Shown here piece after piece: positions 1 through 5,780 of a stretch of DNA of 8,081 nt. Origin of the DNA: Deltaproteobacteria bacterium (GTDB lineage: Bacteria; Desulfobacterota; Desulfobacteria; Desulfobacterales; JAFDDL01); the NCBI GenBank assembly GCA_019310865.1, contig JAFDDL010000149.1, forward strand, positions 1 to 8,081, read 5' to 3'. Made by a program: the position numbers and the translations under genes. The notes below the pieces were generated by a model. It saw only the letters and a program-made list of their open reading frames with translations, was not told the origin of the DNA and did no database searches. How positions within the stretch are numbered: the first letter of the stretch is position 1; each line of letters opens with the position of its first letter.

Positions 1-781
1 GCTCAAACCCCACGCTGCTTCTGCCGGTGGCCATGGCGGCGGCCAGGGTGGTGCCGGTGCCCAGAAACGGATCGATCACCACATCGTCCTTGACCGAAAA
101 CATGTTCACGAGCCGGTAGGCCAGTTCAAAGGGAAACGCAGCGCTTCTCAAGCGCGCCTGGTTGCCGGCCAGCTTCTGGACAGTGCCCTTTAAATCCATC
201 CACACATCGGAGAACCAGACGTTTCGCTCCTCCCAGAAAAATGCGCTTTCCCGGCGGTTTTGCTTTTCTGCCTGTGTTTTAAACTCGCGCTTGGCACCTT
301 TTCTCAATATCAGGATATGCTCATGCTCCAGCGTGACATAAGCGCCGGGGGGCATCATGCCCGATCCCATGAACTTGTTGGGAGCATTTGTTTGCTTGCG
401 CCATAAAATTTCCGGCAGCGGCAAAAACCCGATTTCAAGCATCTTTGACAAAATTCGTGCATGGTTCGGATAGAGGGTGAAATTATCCTTCAGGGTCCGG
501 GTGGCGTCCCCGATATTGATGCAGGCAATGCCACCCGGGACCAGGACGCGGTATACGTCCTGCCAGACCGGATCGAGCAGTTGATGCATCCGCTCAAAGG
601 CGTCCATTGCGTCTGCCCGCGACAGGGCCTTATCAATTTTTTTGTTTTGGCTTCTGAATGAATCGTCCCACATTTCGATCATGGGATAGGGCGGAGACGT
701 CACCACCAGATGCACGCTTTTGTCAGCAAGCGGTGTCATTCGAGAGGCATTTTTAAAGTGAATGCGATGGGTTGTTTGCAT
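1..781 (-). CDS. Beta-class site-specific DNA methyltransferase (N4-cytosine or N6-adenine), C-terminus beyond window
   Basis: Transfers a methyl group from S-adenosylmethionine to an exocyclic amino group of a base in DNA. The reverse strand is open from the ATG at 781-779 to the left edge (260 codons). Catalytic motif IV is TSPPY at residues 28-32, followed by PMIEMWDDSF. The SAM-binding motif I is DPFLGTGTT at residues 237-245, preceded by a FPFELAYRLV motif. The order IV then I defines the beta class. SPPY rather than DPPY favours N4-cytosine methylation, but this is not decisive. The target-recognition region should lie between the motifs, roughly residues 100-200. The last codons visible read SSVGFE, so only a short C-terminal part should be missing. 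The start was chosen because it leaves the usual short lead before motif IV and has GGCGGG about 14 bases upstream. No restriction endonuclease is visible on the in-window side, so it may be an orphan enzyme. Family assignment is secure; specificity is unknown. Confidence 0.93.
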   Translation of the reverse strand, partial: MQTTHRIHFKNASRMTPLADKSVHLVVTSPPYPMIEMWDDSFRSQNKKIDKALSRADAMDAFERMHQLLDPVWQDVYRVLVPGGIACINIGDATRTLKDNFTLYPNHARILSKMLEIGFLPLPEILWRKQTNAPNKFMGSGMMPPGAYVTLEHEHILILRKGAKREFKTQAEKQNRRESAFFWEERNVWFSDVWMDLKGTVQKLAGNQARLRSAAFPFELAYRLVNMFSVKDDVVIDPFLGTGTTLAAAMATGRSSVGFE

Positions 782-785
782 TTTG

Positions 786-811
786 TTGACATTACCCGCC
801 TATTGGATTAT
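786..811 (+). promoter_or_regulatory. Candidate promoter of the potassium channel gene
   Basis: A perfect -35 hexamer TTGACA lies at 786-791. The best -10-like hexamer near it is GATTAT (806-811, four of six matches), but the 14-base spacer is short. At the ideal 17-base spacing the hexamer is TATTTG (809-814), which is poor. A small inverted repeat (AGGGC 819-823, GCCCT 830-834) lies just downstream. This region also carries the methyltransferase leader on the other strand. Weak call. Confidence 0.25.
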
Positions 812-848
812 TTGGAACAGGGCTCAATCGCCCTCATCGGATCGGGTC

Positions 849-877
849 ACCATAGCAAAATGCCCGGGGTGATGCAA
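849..877 (-). promoter_or_regulatory. Candidate promoter of the DNA methyltransferase gene
   Basis: On the minus strand, TTGCAT (877-872) and TATGGT (854-849) are separated by 17 bases. The -10 element is preceded by TG at the extended -10 position (TGCTATGGT). This would start transcription near 842, about 60 bases before the methyltransferase ATG. The -35 matches consensus at only three of six positions, so the call rests on spacing and the extended -10. Confidence 0.28.
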
Positions 878-917
878 CGGAACAGTAATTCTTACACCAT
901 ACCCCAAAAAAGGAAAT

Positions 918-1910
918 ATGGATCACACCAAGCTCAAGGTTTCAGTCCTCCTGTTCTTTTCGGTCATCTCCCTGGGAACCACCGGGTATATGCTGCTTGA
1001 AAACATGCACCTGTTCGAAGCCTTGTACATGACCATCATCACCATCAGCACAGTAGGGTTTTCTGAAGTCAAGCCGCTTTCACCTGCCGGGCGGACGGTG
1101 ACGATTTTTATCATCATCACCGGTATCAGCATGGGGACCTATACCCTGGGCCAGATTTTCAAGGTGTTTATCGAAGGTGAACTCAGAATCATCATGGGGA
1201 GACGCAAGTTGGAAAAGAACATCTCAAGATTGAAGGACCATTGGATCATATGCGGATACGGCCGAATCGGAACGATCATCAGCCGGGAGCTTTCGACCGA
1301 CAAAATGAAATTCGTGGTCATTGAGCGTGATAGCGGTAAGGTCGAAGAGCTCGAGCAGCTCAAATACCTGTTTCTGAACATGGATGCCACCACCGAAGAG
1401 GCGTTGCTGGCCGCCGGTATCATGGATGCCAAGGGGATCGTTACGGCGGTCCGGTCCGATGCACACAACGTATTCATCACCTTGACGGCCAAAGGATTGC
1501 GCTCGGATATCTTTGTTCTGTCCCGGGCCTCGGATGTGAAAAACGAAGGAAAGCTTCTCAAGGCCGGCGCCACCCGCGTGGTGTCTCCCTACGTAATCGG
1601 GGGACGCCGTATGGCACAAGTACTTCGCCAGCCGACAGTGGTCGATTTCATCGACACGGCCATGATGAACGGTGAATTGGCGCTTTCCATGGAAGAGGCC
1701 ATGGTGAACGCCACCTCCTCTCTTATTGACAAAACCCTTATGGAAAGCAATATCCGCCAGGATTTTGGTGTGATCATCATCGCCATTAAAAAACCCACCG
1801 GTGATATGATTTTCAACCCCATGCCAACCGAAAAGCTCGAAGCCGGTGATGTGGTAGTGGTTATCGGGAAAAAAGTCGAGTTAGAACGATTGGCGGATGT
1901 TCTCAATTAA
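918..1910 (+). CDS. Two-TM potassium channel with cytoplasmic RCK (TrkA-N/TrkA-C) domain, MthK-like
   Basis: Inner-membrane K+ channel subunit, expected to be tetrameric and gated by ligand binding to its cytoplasmic RCK ring. TM1 covers about residues 8-27. The pore helix leads to a filter TVGFS at 45-49 (TVGYG in the classical signature). TM2 covers about 60-84. A linker then leads to the Rossmann RCK-N domain, with GYGRIG at 113-118 and an acidic residue after the second strand (VVIERD, E136). The TrkA-C lobe occupies about 245-330. The 330-aa length is normal for MthK-type channels. AAGGAA at 911-916 lies only three bases from the ATG, closer than usual, but the next Met (25) would delete TM1. 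Met93 lies between TM2 and the RCK domain and could serve as an internal start, as is known for MthK. Divergent from the methyltransferase gene. Ligand specificity cannot be read from the sequence. Confidence 0.93.
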   Translation: MDHTKLKVSVLLFFSVISLGTTGYMLLENMHLFEALYMTIITISTVGFSEVKPLSPAGRTVTIFIIITGISMGTYTLGQIFKVFIEGELRIIMGRRKLEKNISRLKDHWIICGYGRIGTIISRELSTDKMKFVVIERDSGKVEELEQLKYLFLNMDATTEEALLAAGIMDAKGIVTAVRSDAHNVFITLTAKGLRSDIFVLSRASDVKNEGKLLKAGATRVVSPYVIGGRRMAQVLRQPTVVDFIDTAMMNGELALSMEEAMVNATSSLIDKTLMESNIRQDFGVIIIAIKKPTGDMIFNPMPTEKLEAGDVVVVIGKKVELERLADVLN

Positions 1911-2153
1911 AAGGAAACGGGGTCGCACCCCAGCCGGTTAAAGATCCTCTGCCTCCTTCAGGATCAAGAACTGTCGGTGGGAGATTTGCAGGCGGTTTTA
2001 AAGACCAGTAACGCCAATATCTCTCAGCACTTGACCATCTTGAGAAACCAGGGGATCGTGAAATCGCGCAAAGATGCAAATTTTATCTACAACCGCATAT
2101 CCGACAACCGAGTCGTCCAATTGGTCGATACGCTGCAGGATCTGTTCTGTTAG
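1911..2153 (+). pseudogene. ArsR-family winged-helix regulator lacking its N-terminus and start codon
   Basis: Reading from base 1911, in the frame of the channel stop codon (1908-1910), gives an 80-codon open stretch ending at TAG 2151-2153. From 1923 it starts SHPSRLKILCLLQDQELS and continues through LQAVLKTSNANISQHLTILR to the wing (KSRKDANFIYNRIS) and a C-terminal helix ending DLFC. This is the ArsR pattern: helix 1 end, recognition helix, then beta hairpin. The usual 15-20 N-terminal residues before HPSRLKIL are absent, and no ATG, GTG or TTG lies in frame upstream of the domain. An ATG at 1897-1899 opens another frame that stops at 1939-1941; a one-base insertion would join it to the ArsR frame. 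The ELCVCDL metal-site cysteines are replaced by ELSVGDL, so arsenic sensing is unlikely. Its position in front of the exporter genes fits a former or hidden repressor of that cluster. Family assignment is strong; pseudogene status is moderate. Confidence 0.7.
1919..1931. repeat. Perfect GGGGT/ACCCC palindrome at the channel/ArsR junction
   Basis: GGGGT (1919-1923) and ACCCC (1927-1931) form a perfect 5-bp GC-rich hairpin around the loop CGC, nine bases after the channel stop codon. There is no T tract after it, so it is not a canonical terminator. Short GGGGTC...CCCC palindromes resemble the cores of REP-type elements found in many bacteria. That resemblance is an impression, not a search result. 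Confidence 0.45.
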
Positions 2154-2160
2154 CAACAAC

Positions 2161-2174
2161 TGAATTTAATTTCA
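2161..2174. promoter_or_regulatory. Dyad in the leader of the exporter operon, candidate operator/-10 region
   Basis: TGAATTTAATTTCA is symmetric at six of seven base pairs and lies between the ArsR stop codon and the RND gene ribosome-binding site. It contains TTTAAT (2165-2170), a five-of-six match to a -10 hexamer, although no good -35 lies upstream. An operator overlapping the -10 would be a normal layout for an ArsR-type repressor. Both roles are inferred. Confidence 0.35.
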
Positions 2175-2181
2175 ATATTTG

Positions 2182-2189
2182 GGAAGGGG
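2182..2189 (+). promoter_or_regulatory. Ribosome-binding site of the RND exporter gene
   Basis: GGAAGGGG lies eight bases before the ATG at 2198. It supports that start over the in-frame ATG at 2216, which has no comparable site. Confidence 0.7.
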
Positions 2190-2197
2190 TACGCATC

Positions 2198-4822
2198 ATG
2201 AAAGTCGGCAACCGAATGGTTCGACTCTCCATTGAAAAACCGAAACTTGTTATCATATGGATGGTTCTGATTACCCTGCTCCTCGGTGCTTTGATCACCC
2301 GGGTGAAGGTGGACACGGATCCGGAGAACATGCTCTCGGAAAAAGAGGCGGTTCGGGTGTTTCACCATGAAACCAAGCGAATGTTCGGATTGCACGATGT
2401 GGTGGTGCTCGGTATTGTCAATGAAACGCACCCGGACGGCGTGTTCAATCCGGAAACCCTGACCAAGGTGGACCAGTTGACCCGGTTTGCCATGAACCTG
2501 GCCGATGAGAAGGATGGGCACCGGCGGGTGGTGACCCGGGATGTGATTGCACCGGGAACCGTGGATGACATTCAGCAGGCAGGCCCCGGCCAGGTCCGGT
2601 TTGAGTGGCTCATGCCCAAAGCGCCGGAAACCCGGGAAGAAGCGCTGAAAATCCGGGATCGGGCCATGGCCAATCCCCTGCTCAAGGGGACTCTGGTCTC
2701 TGAAGACGGCCAGGCGCTGGCCATCTATCTTCCCATTACCGAAAAGGACTTTGCCTATGAGGTTCGCAGCAGGCTTCTGGAGAAAATTAAAGCCTTGGAT
2801 GGCGATGAAGCTTACTACATCACGGGCCTGCCGGTGGCCGAGGATACCTTCGGCGTGGAAATGTTTACCCAGATGGCTATGTCGGCACCGCTGGCCATGG
2901 TGGCCATTTTCATTCTCATGCTCCTGTTTTTTAAAAAAATCAAGATGGTCATACCCCCCATGATCGTTGCCATGACCACGGTGATCTCCACCATGGGGCT
3001 GCTCATTGGAACGGGCAACACGGTTCACATCATGAGTTCCATGATACCGATTTTTCTCATGCCCATTGCGGTGGTCGATTCCATCCATATATTATCGGAA
3101 TTTTTCGATTCCTATCAGCAGATTCAGAATCGGCGAAAAACCCTGGAAAAGGTGATGGGACACCTGTTCAGACCGATGCTCTACACGTCGTTGACATCAT
3201 CGGCCGGTTTTGCCTCCCTGGCCCTGACGCCCATTCCACCGGTTCGGGTATTCGGAATCTTCGTGGCCGTCGGCATCATGTTCGCGTGGCTGCTGACCAT
3301 CATTTTTATTCCGGCCTATGTGATGCTGCTCAAGGAAAAGAGTCTGGCCGGTTTCGGTGTCGCCAAATCCGGTCAGACCACCGGGGGCCGCTCGAGTTTC
3401 CTGAACCGGATCGGGAACGCGACTTACACACGGTCGAAATTGATTGTGCTGCTGACCGTCGCTGCATTGGTGGTGGCCGGTTTCGGGATCAGCAAAATCG
3501 AGATCAACGACAATCCGGTCAAGTGGTTTCATAAGAGCCATGACATTCGGGTGGCCGACCGGGTGCTAAACAAACATTTCGGCGGCACCTACGAGGCCTA
3601 CCTGGTGTTGGAAAACGCCGCGGGCGATCTGGATCTTTCCGCTGCGATCGAAGCCTTTCAGGATGAAATAAAGTCGAGCCTGGCAGAAGTCAATCCGGAT
3701 GTGACCGATGCGGCCTTAGCCTTGGCCCATGGGATCAAAGCGGGAAAGACGGACGCCGCGGCCTTTTTAACAGCGCTTGCCGGTGAACTTGAAGCCAAAA
3801 TGGACCTTGCGCCGGACGATGAATACGATCTCTGGGCCCAGGCCATGGACGCCCTGGATCGCGTGGCCAACCGCGGCCAGATTTTCAAGCGCCCGGATCT
3901 GCTGCGCTACGTGGCCCGGCTTCAGACGCATCTGGTTTCCCAAGGCGTTGTGGGTAAGAGCAACTCGGTAACTGATGTGACCCGGAAGGTTTATATGGAG
4001 CTGTTTGAAGGAAATGCAGACTATTACCGGGTCCCGGATACCGTCAACGCCGTTGCCCAGAGCCTGATTTCCTACCAGAACAGCCACAAGCCCGACGATC
4101 TGTGGCATCTGGTGACACCGGATTATGCAAAGGCCAATGTGTGGGTTCAGCTCAAAAGCGGTGACAACAAGGATATGGAGGCCACCATCGCGGTGGTGGA
4201 CGCCTTTTTCCAGGACAACCCGCCACCGGTTCCCCTGAACCATCAATGGGCGGGCCTGACTTACATCAATGTGGTTTGGCAGAACAAAATGGTCAAGGGG
4301 ATGCTTGAATCTTTCCTCAGCAGCTTTCTCGTGGTCTTTTTGATGATGGCTGTACTGTTCCGGTCTCCCTTCTGGGGATTTCTGGCCATGATTCCCTTGT
4401 CGGTGACCATCGCCCTCATTTACGGTATCATCGGGATTGTGGGCAAAGACTATGACATGCCGGTGGCGGTGCTCTCGTCACTGACCCTCGGGCTGGCGGT
4501 GGATTTTGCCATCCACTTCCTGGAGCGTTCCCGACAGGCGTATGCTGCTGCCGGGTCCTGGCGAGAAGCCATCAAGGAGATGTTCGAGGAGCCGGCCCGG
4601 GCCATCGCCAGGAATATCATTGTGATCGCAGTCGGCTTTACGCCGCTTTTGCTGGCGTCGCTGGTGCCCTATCAGACCGTTGGATTGTTTCTGGCCAGCA
4701 TCATGGCCATATCCGGCCTGGCCACCTTGTTCATACTTCCCGCGTTGATCAAGTTAGGGGAACGGTGGCTGTTTCAACGAGCGGTTGTTACTGACGACGG
4801 TAACCGTCAAATTCAAGCATAA
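2198..4822 (+). CDS. RND/MMPL superfamily inner-membrane exporter
   Basis: An 874-residue proton-driven transporter of the MMPL/HpnN-like branch of RND, which mostly moves lipids or other hydrophobic molecules. The sequence shows the duplicated RND plan. TM1 is about 16-36, followed by a periplasmic loop to about 225. TM2-TM6 lie between about 226 and 378. TM7 is about 415-433, followed by a larger periplasmic loop to about 700. TM8-TM12 lie between about 702 and 851. The TM4 and TM10 acidic residues typical of proton relay are in VVDSIHILSEF (D294) and LAVDFAIHFLERSRQ (D769). It lacks the greater length of the AcrB type (about 1,030 aa). The second loop contains a helix-rich Ala/Asp-rich stretch at about 472-562. 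It is the first gene of a tight cluster, 13 bases before the LolA-like gene, with an ArsR remnant upstream. Substrate is unknown; a lipid-like cargo is inferred from the periplasmic partner. Confidence 0.93.
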   Translation: MKVGNRMVRLSIEKPKLVIIWMVLITLLLGALITRVKVDTDPENMLSEKEAVRVFHHETKRMFGLHDVVVLGIVNETHPDGVFNPETLTKVDQLTRFAMNLADEKDGHRRVVTRDVIAPGTVDDIQQAGPGQVRFEWLMPKAPETREEALKIRDRAMANPLLKGTLVSEDGQALAIYLPITEKDFAYEVRSRLLEKIKALDGDEAYYITGLPVAEDTFGVEMFTQMAMSAPLAMVAIFILMLLFFKKIKMVIPPMIVAMTTVISTMGLLIGTGNTVHIMSSMIPIFLMPIAVVDSIHILSEFFDSYQQIQNRRKTLEKVMGHLFRPMLYTSLTSSAGFASLALTPIPPVRVFGIFVAVGIMFAWLLTIIFIPAYVMLLKEKSLAGFGVAKSGQTTGGRSSFLNRIGNATYTRSKLIVLLTVAALVVAGFGISKIEINDNPVKWFHKSHDIRVADRVLNKHFGGTYEAYLVLENAAGDLDLSAAIEAFQDEIKSSLAEVNPDVTDAALALAHGIKAGKTDAAAFLTALAGELEAKMDLAPDDEYDLWAQAMDALDRVANRGQIFKRPDLLRYVARLQTHLVSQGVVGKSNSVTDVTRKVYMELFEGNADYYRVPDTVNAVAQSLISYQNSHKPDDLWHLVTPDYAKANVWVQLKSGDNKDMEATIAVVDAFFQDNPPPVPLNHQWAGLTYINVVWQNKMVKGMLESFLSSFLVVFLMMAVLFRSPFWGFLAMIPLSVTIALIYGIIGIVGKDYDMPVAVLSSLTLGLAVDFAIHFLERSRQAYAAAGSWREAIKEMFEEPARAIARNIIVIAVGFTPLLLASLVPYQTVGLFLASIMAISGLATLFILPALIKLGERWLFQRAVVTDDGNRQIQA

Positions 4823-4835
4823 AGGAGATCGAATC

Positions 4836-5633
4836 ATGAAGAAACTGACGAAATGGATCGCGACTGTTGTACTGGTGGGAGTGCCCCTGCTGGTCTCCAA
4901 TGCATGGGGAGAAGAACTGAGCGTCCGTGAAATTGTGGAAAAGGCCAACCTGGCCGCCTATTACGGGGGGGATGACGGCCGATCCACGGTGCGCATGACG
5001 ATTTCCGACAGCCAGGGCCGAACGCGCAACCGCGAATTTGTCATTCTGCGGCGCGATGTCGTCGACGGGGGCGCACAAACCTTTTATGTCTATTTTAAAA
5101 AACCATCGGATGTGCGGAAAATGGTCTTCATGGTTCACAAGCATATTGACAAGGATGATGACCGGTGGCTGTACCTGCCGGCCCTGGATCTCGTGAAACG
5201 CATCGCCTCGTCGGATAAACGGACCAGTTTTGTGGGGTCGCATTTTTTCTATGAAGATGTCTCCGGGCGATCCATCGAAGCAGACAACCATGAATTGATA
5301 GAGGTGACCGATACCCACTACGTCATTAAAAACACGCCCAAGGACTCGGACAGCGTAGAGTTCTCGTCCTATACCATATGGATCGACAAGGAGACGTTTA
5401 TCCCGGAAAGGGCCGTGTACCTGAATAAGCAGGGCCAAGAATACCGCATGGTGGAAGCCCTGGCGGTGGATAATTTCCAGGGGATTCCCACGGTCATGAA
5501 ATCCCGTGCCCGGGATCTGGCCTCCGGCGGTGAGACGGTTTCGGAATTCAGCGACATTCATTACAATCTCGGCCTTGAAGAAAAATTGTTTACGGAACGG
5601 TATCTAAGACGGGCGCCAAAGCAAGTCAGGTAA
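4836..5633 (+). CDS. Periplasmic LolA-like outer membrane lipoprotein-sorting protein (PF17131 type)
   Basis: A 265-residue exported protein of the LolA-like superfamily. LolA folds are open half-barrels that carry acyl chains across the periplasm. An N-terminal signal peptide is clear: MKK, a hydrophobic stretch, then SNAWG with likely cleavage before EEL (about residue 26). The family signature is DDDRWLYLPALDLVKRI at 107-123, followed by SSDKRTSFVGSHFFYEDVSG at 125-144. AAAGGAGAT at 4821-4829 sits seven bases before the ATG at 4836. An in-frame ATG at 4785 is rejected because it would put 17 charged residues in front of the signal peptide and overlap the RND gene. The gene follows the exporter by 13 bases, so the two are surely cotranscribed. 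The inferred role is accepting cargo from the RND protein and passing it to the outer membrane. It is not the general LolA of the Lol pathway, which is shorter and not paired with an RND pump. Confidence 0.92.
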   Translation: MKKLTKWIATVVLVGVPLLVSNAWGEELSVREIVEKANLAAYYGGDDGRSTVRMTISDSQGRTRNREFVILRRDVVDGGAQTFYVYFKKPSDVRKMVFMVHKHIDKDDDRWLYLPALDLVKRIASSDKRTSFVGSHFFYEDVSGRSIEADNHELIEVTDTHYVIKNTPKDSDSVEFSSYTIWIDKETFIPERAVYLNKQGQEYRMVEALAVDNFQGIPTVMKSRARDLASGGETVSEFSDIHYNLGLEEKLFTERYLRRAPKQVR

Positions 5634-5755
5634 AAACCTTACCTCATGTCCAATGGCGGCGTTCTCGCATTTTTGAAATCCTCGAAATAGTTTATCTATG
5701 TCTCCGGTTTCAAAAACGCTGCGGCCTTGCCCTTGAACATGATCTAAGGTTTTTA
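5631..5755. repeat. 125-bp imperfect nested palindrome between the LolA-like and barrel genes (MITE-like or mRNA hairpin)
   Basis: The outer arms TAAAAACCTTA (5631-5641) and TAAGGTTTTTA (5745-5755) are perfect 11-bp inverted repeats. Further in, CATGT (5645-5649) pairs with ACATG (5737-5741) across a symmetric 3x3 internal loop. The core has TTTTTGAAA (5670-5678) with TTTCAAAAA (5708-5716), continued outward after one mismatch by GC/GC (5667-5668 with 5718-5719). The left arm begins with the TAA stop of the LolA-like gene. All pairs are collinear, so the whole spacer can fold as one long stem. With one extra T on the right, the arms extend to GG on both sides (GGTAAAAACC, and GGTTAAAAACC read from the other strand). 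This could be a non-autonomous mobile element, or an intercistronic structure controlling processing or attenuation before the barrel gene. Confidence 0.7.
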
Positions 5756-5767
5756 ACCACTCCACGT

Positions 5768-5774
5768 AAGGGAG
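5768..5774 (+). promoter_or_regulatory. Ribosome-binding site of the outer-membrane barrel gene
   Basis: AAGGGAG lies six bases before the ATG at 5781 and just outside the long palindrome, so it stays accessible when that structure folds. It fixes the start. Confidence 0.65.
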
Positions 5775-5780
5775 CTGAAT

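Noticed and set aside
710..1000. A 96-codon plus-strand frame over the methyltransferase start and channel start
   Set aside because: It runs antisense to the methyltransferase N-terminus and out of frame through the channel start, with no domain pattern.
1613..1632. A TGGCAC hexamer resembling half of a sigma-54 promoter
   Set aside because: The matching TTGC element is not at the required spacing, and the site is inside the channel gene with no gene starting downstream of it.
2150..3088. A 312-codon open frame on the minus strand inside the RND gene
   Set aside because: It is antisense to a strongly conserved transporter, is rich in His and Gly as expected from reverse-reading its codons, shows no recognisable domain, and has no ribosome-binding site.
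4796..4808. A small palindrome, GACGGT-A-ACCGTC, near the end of the RND gene
   Set aside because: A one-base loop cannot close a full hairpin, it lies inside coding sequence, and it is not followed by a T tract. It is probably chance.
4785..4835. An upstream in-frame ATG for the LolA-like gene, overlapping the end of the RND gene
   Set aside because: It has no ribosome-binding site, and the extra 17 residues would bury the signal peptide. The ATG at 4836 has AAAGGAGAT at ideal spacing.
4788..5561. A 257-codon open frame on the minus strand across the LolA-like gene
   Set aside because: The opposite strand encodes a clear signal peptide and LolA-like signature. The antisense frame has low-complexity His/Gly content and no family pattern.
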